DNA of 15,582 bases from CAJBVG01 sp943360385 (GCA_943360385.1 CALRIM020000066.1:1-15582); one strand, 5' to 3'. Positions 7,004 through 14,606 are shown, counted from the first letter of the stretch. The notes: generated from the letters alone by a model not told the origin. A program made the numbers and translations.

Positions 7004-7128
7004 TTAGCCAATGTGCCAATTAGCCAATGATGATTATTACGAACAACGTAGTACATAATACATATTTCATAATATTTAATACATGCATTACAATTGGCTA
7101 ATTGGCTAATTGGCAGACTGGCTAATTG
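7004..7128. repeat. long inverted repeat built from 8-nt units (TAGCCAAT / ATTGGCTA)
   Basis: Directly after the scpA stop, 7004-7028 consists of three units of the TAGCCAAT type. The right side, 7093-7128, has four units of the ATTGGCTA type. The 25-nt left arm pairs with 7101-7125 at 23 of 25 positions, leaving a 72-nt loop. Each arm is itself tandem with an 8-nt period, so several pairing registers are possible. The right arm ends only 7 nt before the GTG start of the amidohydrolase. It could serve as a scpA terminator, an attenuator for the next gene, or simply be repeat DNA. No T-tract follows it. Confidence 0.75.
7052..7093. repeat. 7-nt tandem repeat (TACATAA-like) nested in the inverted repeat loop
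   Basis: Units TACATAA (7052-7058), TACATAT, TTCATAA, TATTTAA, TACATGC and a degraded sixth follow with a strict 7-nt period. They lie inside the loop of the 8-nt inverted array. Some of the regularity may reflect AT-richness, so the outer units are less certain. Confidence 0.5.
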
Positions 7129-7135
7129 AATTAAA

Positions 7136-8245
7136 GTGCAAAAAATAAAATCAACCATCATTAACGGACATAACATTCTTAGAAACGGAGTGCTTGTGAT
7201 AGATGATAATGGAATAACGGTTGATATTATTCCTGAACATAAAATAGACTTTTCTGATTACGAGATATTTGATGGATACTTGGTGCCCGGATTCGTGAAT
7301 GCACATTGCCATTTAGAACTTTCACATTTAAAAAATAAAATTGAGGAGCATACTGGATTAGTTGATTTTGTGATTGGTGTGCAAGAATTTAGGGATGTTG
7401 ATATTGAAGAGATAGTACTAGCGATGCGCAATGCGGAAAATGAAATGATTGCCGATGGAATTGTAGCTGTTGGTGATATTTCGAATTCATCTAATAGTTT
7501 TAATATTAAAGCAGAAAAAAATATTTATTATCATACTTTTTTAGAAGGACTAAGCTTTACACCTAGCAGAGCTCAAGTTGTTTTAGAAAACATGTTGGCT
7601 TTAAAAAGTGAAGCACAAAAGTTAAACCTCCCTGCCAGCATTAGTCCACATGCACCTTATTCGGTTTCTAGAGAATTGTTTAAATTGATGAGTGATTTGA
7701 AAGAACAAATCTACACGCTTCATCACTTAGAATCTTTGGAAGAAATAATGTTTTTAAAAGAAAAGACGGGTGCATTTCTTCATCTATATGATTTTTTCAA
7801 TATTAATATTGAGTCGTTTACCCCTGAAGAAAAATCAGCAACATTATATTGGCTAAACCAGTTCGATGTTTCTAAAATAATTTTAGTTCACAACACGTTT
7901 TTATCAGACGATTCATACGATATTATTCAACATAAATTAAAAGATACTTTTTGGTGTTTATGCCCGAATGCAAATTTATATATTGAAAATAGACTTCCTA
8001 ATATTCCATCTTTAATACAGAAGGGAGCAAAAATTTGTATCGGTACAGATAGTCTAGCCTCAAATCATCAACTAAGTATTCGTTCGGAAATTAACACGAT
8101 AAAAAAACATTTCCCAGAAATAGATACTGGGTACTTACTTCAATGTGCAAGTATACACGGGGCTGAAGCCCTTGGAATAGAGAAGGAGTTTGGTCAGTTT
8201 TTTATAGGCAGAAAAAACCCTATAGTACGCATGCCCGTGAGTTGA
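7136..8245 (+). CDS. amidohydrolase of the cytosine deaminase/TRZ type, possibly aminodeoxyfutalosine deaminase
   Basis: A 369-residue metal-dependent hydrolase with a full set of ligands: HxH (H57, H59) in VPGFVNAHCHLELSH, H172 in SPHAPYSVS, the HxxE motif H196/E199, H252 in ILVHNTF, and the catalytic D305 in GTDSLASN. This pattern matches the deaminases that remove amino groups from adenosine-, SAH- or triazine-like rings. NAHCHLELSHL and SPHAPYSVS recall the proteins annotated as aminodeoxyfutalosine deaminase in the futalosine route to menaquinone. That substrate is an inference, and no other menaquinone gene is in the window. The start is GTG at 7136; later in-frame ATGs would cut into the barrel. 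It follows scpA across a repeat-rich gap, with no clear promoter of its own, so read-through from scpA is possible. Confidence 0.8.
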   Translation: MQKIKSTIINGHNILRNGVLVIDDNGITVDIIPEHKIDFSDYEIFDGYLVPGFVNAHCHLELSHLKNKIEEHTGLVDFVIGVQEFRDVDIEEIVLAMRNAENEMIADGIVAVGDISNSSNSFNIKAEKNIYYHTFLEGLSFTPSRAQVVLENMLALKSEAQKLNLPASISPHAPYSVSRELFKLMSDLKEQIYTLHHLESLEEIMFLKEKTGAFLHLYDFFNINIESFTPEEKSATLYWLNQFDVSKIILVHNTFLSDDSYDIIQHKLKDTFWCLCPNANLYIENRLPNIPSLIQKGAKICIGTDSLASNHQLSIRSEINTIKKHFPEIDTGYLLQCASIHGAEALGIEKEFGQFFIGRKNPIVRMPVS

Positions 8246-8254
8246 TTTGCTTAT

Positions 8255-8278
8255 ACGAGCACACGAACACATTAGCAC
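8255..8278. repeat. 8-nt tandem units (ACGAGCAC type)
   Basis: ACGAGCAC, ACGAACAC and ATTAGCAC (8255-8278) follow with an 8-nt period just after the amidohydrolase stop. Related units ATGAGCAA and ACGAACTC (8300-8315) occur after the hairpin at 8285-8300. The 12-mer at 8258-8269 is the reverse complement of 6120-6131 in the dxs/scpA array. ATACGAG (8253-8259) and CTCGTAT (8313-8319) form an outer inverted pair around the whole gap. Confidence 0.6.
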
Positions 8279-8284
8279 AACCTG

Positions 8285-8300
8285 TCCCGATTTTTCGGGA
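8285..8300. terminator. GC-rich hairpin TCCCGA-TTTT-TCGGGA
   Basis: A perfect 6-bp stem with a TTTT loop lies 40 nt after the amidohydrolase stop. It is placed where a terminator would be useful, but there is no T-tract on its 3' side, so it may be a pause site, an operator or a mobile palindrome instead. Its right arm overlaps the upstream ATG (8300) of the longest rlmN frame. Confidence 0.4.
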
Positions 8301-8316
8301 TGAGCAAACGAACTCG

Positions 8317-8324
8317 TATCTTTG
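8317..8324 (+). promoter_or_regulatory. probable rlmN promoter (-7 box TATCTTTG)
   Basis: TATCTTTG is a perfect TAnnTTTG match ending 5 nt before the ATG at 8330, the same geometry as at scpA. This placement makes the ATG at 8300, which lies upstream of the box, an unlikely start. No clear -33 element was identified. Confidence 0.55.
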
Positions 8325-8329
8325 CCCTA

Positions 8330-9370
8330 ATGGAAACGAAGAAAGACATACGTGCATTATCTCTGGAGGAGCTTAAAACCGCCTTTGTGGCTATGGGAGA
8401 GAAGGCATTTCGTGCAAAACAGGTATATGAATGGTTGTGGATGAAGTCTGCGCAAGATTTTGAAGAGATGACCAACTTATCGAAAGATTTCCGCAAATCG
8501 CTGTCTGACCATTTTTGTATAAACGCGGTTAGGGTAATGAAATCGCAGAAGAGTAATGATGGAACCATTAAAAATGCATTTCAGTTATATGATGATAATA
8601 TTGTTGAGGGAGTTTTAATACCTACACTTGAACGTCAAACGGCATGTGTTTCTTCTCAAGTTGGTTGTAGTTTAACATGTAAGTTTTGTGCAACAGGTTA
8701 CATGGATCGGAAGAGAAATTTAAATGCCGATGAAATCTATGACCAAGTGGTTTTGCTAGATAAACAAGCAAAAGAAAACTTCAATATTCCATTAACGAAT
8801 ATAGTTTACATGGGAATGGGTGAGCCACTACTCAACTATGCGAATGTTTTAAAATCAATTGATAGAATTACTGCCGAGGATGGATTAAACATGTCATACA
8901 AACGTATTACAGTTTCTACTGCAGGAATTGCAAAAATGATTAAAAAACTAGGTGATGATCAGGTTAAATTTAATCTTGCCATTTCTTTGCATGCAGCAAA
9001 TGATATAAAGAGGAATGAAATTATGCCAATTAATGAAAGTAATTCATTAGAAGCATTAGCCGAAGCCTTGAAATATTACTACGAAAAAACGGAGAATCCT
9101 GTAACTTTCGAATACATTATTTTTAATGGATTTAATGATGGGATAGAGGATGCAAGAGAGTTAGTTAAGTTTTGTCATAATATTCCTTGTAAAGTAAATA
9201 TCATTGAATATAATCCAATATCAATGGCCGATTTTTTAAATGCAGAAGATGATAAAGTACAAGCATTTGCAAATCATTTGCAGAAACATCATGTAATTGT
9301 AAACATCAGAAGAAGCAGAGGGAAAGATATAGATGCTGCTTGTGGACAGTTAGCAATTAAAGAAAAATAG
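8330..9370 (+). CDS. rlmN: 23S rRNA (adenine-2503-C2)-methyltransferase RlmN
   Basis: A 346-residue radical-SAM enzyme that methylates C2 of A2503 in 23S rRNA, and of A37 in some tRNAs, through a methyl-cysteine intermediate. The iron-sulfur motif is C113-x3-C117-x2-C120 (GCSLTCKFC). The two extra cysteines of the mechanism are C106 in ACVSSQVGC and C338 in DIDAACGQ, matching C118 and C355 of E. coli RlmN in relative position. The SAM-binding MGMGEPLLN is at 161-169. The N-terminal helical domain (METKKDIRALSLEEL...FRAKQVYEWLW) is typical. The frame is open 10 codons further, to 8300, but those codons overlap a hairpin and the promoter box, so 8330 is preferred. It lies 49 nt upstream of comF, probably in one transcript. 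Confidence 0.95.
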   Translation: METKKDIRALSLEELKTAFVAMGEKAFRAKQVYEWLWMKSAQDFEEMTNLSKDFRKSLSDHFCINAVRVMKSQKSNDGTIKNAFQLYDDNIVEGVLIPTLERQTACVSSQVGCSLTCKFCATGYMDRKRNLNADEIYDQVVLLDKQAKENFNIPLTNIVYMGMGEPLLNYANVLKSIDRITAEDGLNMSYKRITVSTAGIAKMIKKLGDDQVKFNLAISLHAANDIKRNEIMPINESNSLEALAEALKYYYEKTENPVTFEYIIFNGFNDGIEDARELVKFCHNIPCKVNIIEYNPISMADFLNAEDDKVQAFANHLQKHHVIVNIRRSRGKDIDAACGQLAIKEK

Positions 9371-9371
9371 T

Positions 9372-9422
9372 TGCATATATGCAGTTGTGGTTCGTTTGTA
9401 GAGCATGTAAATTGCATACATG
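9372..9422. promoter_or_regulatory. palindromes in the rlmN-comF gap
   Basis: The gap holds a perfect 12-bp palindrome TGCATATATGCA (9372-9383). It also holds an inverted pair CATGTA (9404-9409) and TACATG (9417-9422), the second of which covers the comF start codon. A weak -7-like TTCGTTTG lies at 9391-9398. TTGCATA followed by ATG occurs in both palindromic parts (9371 and 9412). Function is unknown; it could be a translational or operator control site, or chance in AT-rich DNA. Confidence 0.3.
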
Positions 9423-10118
9423 TGGAACTCGATAAAACAATATCTAAAAGATTTCTATAATTTATTTTACCCAAGCATTTGTTATGCCTGTGGAAACCAT
9501 TTGTATGAAGGAGAAGAGCATATTTGTATTGCATGCAGAATGTCTTTGCCTTATACTTTCGATGAAAATACTAGGTATAATAAATCCACAAAAGTTTTTG
9601 ATGGTAGGGTTAGAATAAAAGGAGCATCGTCTTTATTTTATTTTAAGAAAAAAAGTAAAGTTCAAAACCTACTTCATTATTTAAAGTACAAAGGTTCTGA
9701 AGAAGTAGGCCTCGTTTTAGGAAGTATACATGGCGAACAATTAAAAAATAGTTTGCTTTTTAAAGAAATTCAACTCATAATTCCTGTTCCATTACACCCA
9801 TTTAAATTAAAGAAACGTGGGTATAATCAATCTGTATTATTAGCAAAGGGTTATGCTGAAGTAATGGGAATTAAATATGCAGATGATATTCTAATTAGAA
9901 TAAAAGATACGAGTACTCAAACCAGAAAATCGAGGTATGAGCGATATGAAAATATGAGTAATGTTTTTGAGTGTATAAACGATAATCAAATTATTAATAA
10001 AAATGTGTTATTAATAGACGATGTAATTACAACAGGCTCTACTTTGGAAGCATGTGCAGAGGTGCTAATAAAATCAGGGTGTTCGGGCGTTTGGATTGCC
10101 AGTGTGGCGATAGCATAA
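9420..10118 (+). CDS. comF: ComF-family phosphoribosyltransferase-like protein
   Basis: A 232-residue protein with the ComF layout. An N-terminal four-cysteine zinc finger (C21, C24, C36, C39, as CxxC-x11-CxxC) is followed by a type I phosphoribosyltransferase domain. The latter shows RGYNQS (133-138), the family-typical TSTQTRKSRYERYENMSNVF stretch (164-183) and the PRPP-binding loop LLIDDVITTGST (197-208). In transformable bacteria ComF proteins help single-stranded DNA uptake or processing, but homologues are widespread and their role outside competence is unclear. The gene follows rlmN by 49 nt and ends at a strong terminator. No other competence gene is in the window. The symbol denotes family membership. 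Confidence 0.9.
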   Translation: MWNSIKQYLKDFYNLFYPSICYACGNHLYEGEEHICIACRMSLPYTFDENTRYNKSTKVFDGRVRIKGASSLFYFKKKSKVQNLLHYLKYKGSEEVGLVLGSIHGEQLKNSLLFKEIQLIIPVPLHPFKLKKRGYNQSVLLAKGYAEVMGIKYADDILIRIKDTSTQTRKSRYERYENMSNVFECINDNQIINKNVLLIDDVITTGSTLEACAEVLIKSGCSGVWIASVAIA

Positions 10119-10151
10119 AAAAAGCCTCCCGAATTTTGGGAGGCTTTTTTT
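10117..10151. terminator. strong bidirectional intrinsic terminator
   Basis: GCCTCCC (10124-10130) pairs perfectly with GGGAGGC (10138-10144) around a 7-nt loop. The stem is flanked by seven A on the left and seven T on the right, which extend it and supply a U-tract on either strand. It overlaps the comF stop codon and also serves the minus-strand T9SS gene ending at 10226. Confidence 0.95.
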
Positions 10152-10152
10152 A

Positions 10153-10218
10153 GTATCGAGTATCAGGTATCGAGTATCTGGAAATTATATAATTAATAAA
10201 TTTCTCAATACTCAATAC
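10153..10218. repeat. 7-nt repeat array (GTATCGA ... CTCAATA)
   Basis: GTATCGA, GTATCAG, GTATCGA and GTATCTG run uninterrupted over 10153-10180 with a 7-nt period. After 23 nt, CTCAATA occurs twice in tandem (10204-10217), which on the other strand reads GTATTGA-type units. The two parts are therefore inverted relative to each other, but pair with about four mismatches in 15, so a stable hairpin is doubtful. It sits just outside the terminator, between convergent genes. Confidence 0.65.
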
Positions 10219-10225
10219 TTTTTTA

Positions 10226-13200
10226 CTATTTCAAAATGTTTACTCTTTTAACAATGTGAGTATTCTTACCTTGAATACTTAAATTGTAAATACCAGCACT
10301 AAGTGTACTTAAATCTAGACTAACATTTTGTTCGGTAATTACACCTAGGTTTTGAGTATAAACGATTTGACCATTTACATTATACGCGTTGATAATAATA
10401 TCATCAGCATTCATTAATTTCAAATCAAGGTTAAATAAACCATTATTTGGATTAGGGTATGCACGTGCATATTTCTCATTAGATTGGAGTTCTACACCAA
10501 CAACAGTAACATTTAAATTTTCTGTTGCTGTATCATTTCCACAAGTATTAGTAGCAATCATCATAACAGTATATACACCAGATTGAGTGTAAGTATGAGA
10601 TGGATTATCGTTTGTACTTGTAGAGTTATCTCCGAAGTTCCAAGAATATGTAGCTGTTACATCAGATGTTGTATTATTTGTAAATGTGTAAGCACCATTT
10701 ATACCCGCAGTTGAAACAAATGCAGCATTTGGTTTAGCTTGATTAATGACAGTAATCGTAATAGTGTCATTTCCTTCATTGAAGTCTGATTCTGCGCTAG
10801 TCCAAGCTTTAATTACATAAGTACCATCTGCAGATAAGTTAGCACGTTGAGTGAAAGGGAATGAACTTGTAGCGCCTGCAGCTAAAGATGCAATGGTGCC
10901 TTCTTGAGTAGGGCCATTATTTATACTATATGAAACTTTTAAGTTTTCTACAGCAACGTTTCTTAAGTTTTGAACACTAATTCTAATCGGTTGAATATTC
11001 GATAGAGTACAACCAGAATTTAAACCAACGAATGTAACTGGTTTAACATCAACTGTAGCAACTATTACTGAAGTTTCAAAAGTGTCTACTCCACAATTAT
11101 TGTTAGCAATTAGTTTAACAGTATACGTACTATCTTTTGCATAAGTATGTGAAGGATCTGCTGTTCCTGCAGTACTACCATCACCAAAATCCCAAGAATA
11201 ATTTGCAAACTGTTTAAATGAGTTGTTGAATTGAACAACACGTTTTAAATTACTTGTTACTGTAAACGTTGCGTCAGCAGAAGCCAATATTTTTGCAATA
11301 AATGCATTAGAGGTTTTTGGAGCATCGCAAGACTCACTTGGGTAGATGATACAACGTACCGTATCATTATTATTTAATGTATTCGTTGTAAACGTTACTC
11401 CGGTTTCATTTGGCAATGGGCTACTATTGATAGTCCATAAGTATGTAGGCTGCGGACCACCATTTGTAGGTGTTGCAGTAAATGTTAAGCTTGTATTTTT
11501 ACAAACTACAGATGTGTCATTCGAAGCTATACTAATATTTACAGGTAGAATTGGGAATATATCTACAATAATACTAGCAGTAGCAGAAGTACTTCCACTT
11601 ATACATGCTGAGTTAGATGTAGCGATGCAAGCAATAGTGTCGTTATCTGCTAATGTTGTAGATGTATACGTAGATGCATTAGCACCAGAAATAGTTACTC
11701 CGTTTTTCTTCCAAGCATAAGTTGGGGAAGCACCTAAATTTAAGCCAGAAGCTGTAAATGTAATTGGAGTACCAACACAAGCTCCTTTAGGATGTGTAGT
11801 TGACACTACTGCAGTTACTGCAGCAGGACCTACTGTAATTATTCTTGAATCTGTAACTGGGTATCCTTGTGAGTTTGTGACGATTACAGAATATACACCA
11901 CTAGCGTTAACAGAAATAGTTTGTGTAGTATCGCCAGTAGACCAGGTGTATTTTAATCCTGGATTACCAGCATTTAGTACAACCGATGCACCAACACAAA
12001 TAACAGTATCAGCTCCAAGATTTACAACTGGTGGAGGCAATGGAGCTGCAACATTTGCGTCAATCATAAACGTACCATATGTATTTGCTTCTGTTGCTGT
12101 ACCACCATTTGTGCCAAATGTGTAGTATGCACCTGTTCTAGCGGGAGATTCAAATTGAACACCTACTGGAGAAAAACCAGCAGCATTTGCTACTTGTGAT
12201 AAACCAGCGTAAAAGTCTTCGTTATAAACAACTTTTGGGTTTTTTATTTCGAAAGATTTATACTTCCCTAAATCATTAGCTGTAACAGTAAAAGTATCTG
12301 ATTTCGCAATAATTTGACCTGCTGAATTTATTACCACACCGAACATTCTTTTAGTAGTAATTGCAGCAGAATTTGGAATAAATACTTTAACTGTATCGAT
12401 TAACCAACCACCATTCGCTTTATAACGGTTAGCAATTATACCTGCACCAGTATTGTATCCAATAGATCCTGTAGCAGGTGTAGTAGCAGAATAACTGTAT
12501 AAAGTTGGATTTACAACTTGGTCAACAATAATATTATTATTGTTTGCTGCGTCATCAGTAGCAACCGATACACTAACAGTACCAGCACCATTATTATTCG
12601 GGAAATAATCATCGAATACTACAGTTGTGGATTCGCCCCAACCTAAATTTACTTGTTTATTACTCGTGAATAAATTTGCACCAGAAACACTCATTCTTAC
12701 ATTGTATGCAGAAACAGGATTAAAGCCTGTATTTCTTATAACTGCACTTACTTTGTGTGGTGCACCTGCTTGACGTGGAAGTTGTGTTAAGGTATTTACA
12801 CTAGCGATAGCCAAGTCGTTTGCAGGAGACAAAATTCCGAAATGAACGCTTGGTCTAAATGCTGAAGAAGTGGCAATACTTGCAGGAGCTGCTGTACCAC
12901 TCGTTCCAGAACGGTTACCATTTCCTCCTCCAACTGTGGTGCTATTGCAGTAGTATGTAGCACCTGTACTGATAGCACTTGTTAATGCCCAATCGTATCC
13001 TACATATAAGTTATTGCCATTATATTCAAATGGAGTTGATAATGTAATTTCAAATGATCCTGTTTTTGGATTTATCGTTAATGGTCCATCATATACTAAT
13101 ATCATGTCCGATATTGTAGTAGCCCAAGTAGTAGACTTAATGAATACGGTATGAGTAGTGTTTGACATGTATACTTTGATATTACCAGTAACAGCAGCTT

Positions 13201-14476
13201 GTGAAGCACCTAAAGTTGCTATATCATATCCAACAGAGGTAATAAGATCTCCTTTTGTTAAATTAGGATATTCGGTAGATGGGAATATCCCCATCGATCT
13301 GTTGAATAAGAATTGTGTAGCAGGACCTCTACCATTAACTGAGGTAGATAATCCAGGGTTTTTGATATACCTTCTTGGAGCACTTACTAAACGAGTTGAA
13401 GTAGGTGCAGCATTTAAAGTAGTATATGTTGTAGTACCTATTTGAATCGAATCAATAGTAGCATCTACGGTATTACCAACTGTTGCTGTTGAAGGAATAT
13501 CTATTGTAATCCAAAAGTTTGTAAAACCTTCTTCTACTGAAGCTAAAGGTTGTGCAAAATTTGTAAATGCAACACCACCACTTGGTGATGCAATAGTGCT
13601 ACCTAATTGTGTTGCAGTTTTAATATTAAACAAACTATCGCTACCTGTATACCATAATTTAGCATTTGCGATATCAGAAGTACTAGTAGAACCAGTAGTG
13701 CTTGCATATACTTTTGTTAAGCTTAAGGGATTTAATAAATCTAATGACTTAACTTTTAATTTAATGATTTCTTGATTTGCTACACCTTTGAAAATTTCCA
13801 TATCAAATGGATCAAATTGTACTTTCTGACTTGCAGCATTTGATACATACGACATGTTAGCAGAGGTAGACACACTTATATCATCAATACCAATATTATC
13901 AGAACCGTAATCACTTGTTCCCTCAAATTTCAAATCTACTGTAGTATTACTACCTCCAGAAAATGCTTGAAGTGGAATTGTAATTTCAGTATAAGAAGGA
14001 TAAACAATATATGAGGTACGACCAATTTGAGTAAAAGCATTACTACCGTTTCTTGCAAATACTTTTAAATTGTCCGTTCCGCTTTTGTTGATAATCCAAA
14101 ACTTTAAAACTGCATAAGGAGTAACTGCCGATAAATTAATATCGTTTATGAAAAAGCTAGCTTTTCCACCTGGTTGAATATCATATGTGTTAAAGGCTAT
14201 TGCAAAACCCGTTGTTGGGTTTACACCCGCATTTCCACCATCAATTACAATTGATGTGTCACTTCTATACCACTGCACATTACCCGCATCACTTAATCCA
14301 GTACCGACAGGATTTGAAATCATTGGTGGCCCCACTGGTGGGAATACCGTTCCATTAAAATTTTCTGTAAAGATTTGGGCGTTTGCCAAACCTGCTTGAA
14401 GAGTAATAATAATTACTCCCAGAGCATAACGAAAAAGTCGTTTCGTAAGCCCTCTTTTGTGTAAGTTTTTAATCAT
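10226..14476 (-). CDS. large T9SS-exported multidomain surface protein with PKD domains
   Basis: About 1416 residues from the ATG at 14476. Residues 1-34 are a signal peptide (MIKNLHKRGL..., hydrophobic core ALGVIIITL, end LANAQ). Regions, by pattern only: a beta-sandwich/jelly-roll-like domain (36-207); a domain recalling the sialidase N-terminal type (220-365, KGVANQEIIKLKVKSLD); a beta-rich region (365-545); a CARDB-like domain (549-657); another beta region to about 809; three Ig-like repeats (818-883, 887-971, 977-1061); PKD 1 with YSWDFGDGS (1067-1141); a second CARDB-like domain (1143-1244); PKD 2 with YSWNFGDNS (1249-1327); and a type A T9SS sorting domain from YPNPNNGLF (1336-1416). 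Secretion across the outer membrane with cleavage or anchoring by T9SS is expected. No catalytic motif was recognised, so adhesion or polymer binding is likely. An in-frame ATG at 14605 would place 43 residues before the signal peptide and is rejected. Confidence 0.85.
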   Translation of the reverse strand: MIKNLHKRGLTKRLFRYALGVIIITLQAGLANAQIFTENFNGTVFPPVGPPMISNPVGTGLSDAGNVQWYRSDTSIVIDGGNAGVNPTTGFAIAFNTYDIQPGGKASFFINDINLSAVTPYAVLKFWIINKSGTDNLKVFARNGSNAFTQIGRTSYIVYPSYTEITIPLQAFSGGSNTTVDLKFEGTSDYGSDNIGIDDISVSTSANMSYVSNAASQKVQFDPFDMEIFKGVANQEIIKLKVKSLDLLNPLSLTKVYASTTGSTSTSDIANAKLWYTGSDSLFNIKTATQLGSTIASPSGGVAFTNFAQPLASVEEGFTNFWITIDIPSTATVGNTVDATIDSIQIGTTTYTTLNAAPTSTRLVSAPRRYIKNPGLSTSVNGRGPATQFLFNRSMGIFPSTEYPNLTKGDLITSVGYDIATLGASQAAVTGNIKVYMSNTTHTVFIKSTTWATTISDMILVYDGPLTINPKTGSFEITLSTPFEYNGNNLYVGYDWALTSAISTGATYYCNSTTVGGGNGNRSGTSGTAAPASIATSSAFRPSVHFGILSPANDLAIASVNTLTQLPRQAGAPHKVSAVIRNTGFNPVSAYNVRMSVSGANLFTSNKQVNLGWGESTTVVFDDYFPNNNGAGTVSVSVATDDAANNNNIIVDQVVNPTLYSYSATTPATGSIGYNTGAGIIANRYKANGGWLIDTVKVFIPNSAAITTKRMFGVVINSAGQIIAKSDTFTVTANDLGKYKSFEIKNPKVVYNEDFYAGLSQVANAAGFSPVGVQFESPARTGAYYTFGTNGGTATEANTYGTFMIDANVAAPLPPPVVNLGADTVICVGASVVLNAGNPGLKYTWSTGDTTQTISVNASGVYSVIVTNSQGYPVTDSRIITVGPAAVTAVVSTTHPKGACVGTPITFTASGLNLGASPTYAWKKNGVTISGANASTYTSTTLADNDTIACIATSNSACISGSTSATASIIVDIFPILPVNISIASNDTSVVCKNTSLTFTATPTNGGPQPTYLWTINSSPLPNETGVTFTTNTLNNNDTVRCIIYPSESCDAPKTSNAFIAKILASADATFTVTSNLKRVVQFNNSFKQFANYSWDFGDGSTAGTADPSHTYAKDSTYTVKLIANNNCGVDTFETSVIVATVDVKPVTFVGLNSGCTLSNIQPIRISVQNLRNVAVENLKVSYSINNGPTQEGTIASLAAGATSSFPFTQRANLSADGTYVIKAWTSAESDFNEGNDTITITVINQAKPNAAFVSTAGINGAYTFTNNTTSDVTATYSWNFGDNSTSTNDNPSHTYTQSGVYTVMMIATNTCGNDTATENLNVTVVGVELQSNEKYARAYPNPNNGLFNLDLKLMNADDIIINAYNVNGQIVYTQNLGVITEQNVSLDLSTLSAGIYNLSIQGKNTHIVKRVNILK

Positions 14477-14505
14477 AATATTTGATATATTTAATAGGTC
14501 AGTAT

Positions 14506-14513
14506 TAAATATA
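14506..14513 (-). promoter_or_regulatory. weak -7-like box TATATTTA upstream of the large T9SS gene
   Basis: On the minus strand TATATTTA matches TAnnTTTG at 7 of 8 positions and ends 29 nt before the ATG at 14476. It suggests a separate promoter for the large gene, but the surrounding DNA is very AT-rich and the match is imperfect. Confidence 0.25.
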
Positions 14514-14566
14514 CCAAAATTTAATTTGGAAACTCGCTGTAATTTTCTTTTAATCAATGTATTATA

Positions 14567-14606
14567 AATGTTACCAATATTGTAAAAAGCTAATATTGGT
14601 AACATT
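14567..14606. promoter_or_regulatory. perfect 15-bp inverted repeat between the two T9SS genes
   Basis: AATGTTACCAATATT (14567-14581) and AATATTGGTAACATT (14592-14606) are exact reverse complements around a 10-nt loop. The repeat lies 77 nt after the upstream gene's stop and about 90 nt before the large gene's start. No U-tract follows on the minus strand, so a classical intrinsic terminator is unlikely. An operator, an mRNA stabiliser or a processing site fits as well. The remaining about 170 nt of this 207-nt gap show no gene and no clear 7- or 8-nt repeat. Confidence 0.65.

Noticed and set aside
8300..9370. rlmN starting at 8300
   Set aside because: The first 10 codons overlap a hairpin arm and a perfect TAnnTTTG box; the ATG at 8330 gives the usual RlmN N-terminus.
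10153..10218. Second terminator hairpin made of the heptamer repeats
   Set aside because: The inverted parts pair with about four mismatches in 15, and a far stronger terminator lies next to them.
11346..13445. Plus-strand open frames of 60-124 codons within the large T9SS gene
   Set aside because: They are antisense to a well-supported gene and show no recognisable motif; low-complexity coding DNA often leaves the opposite strand open.
14477..14605. 43-residue N-terminal extension of the large T9SS protein from ATG 14605
   Set aside because: It would place a long polar segment before the signal peptide, and its ATG lies in an inverted repeat arm.
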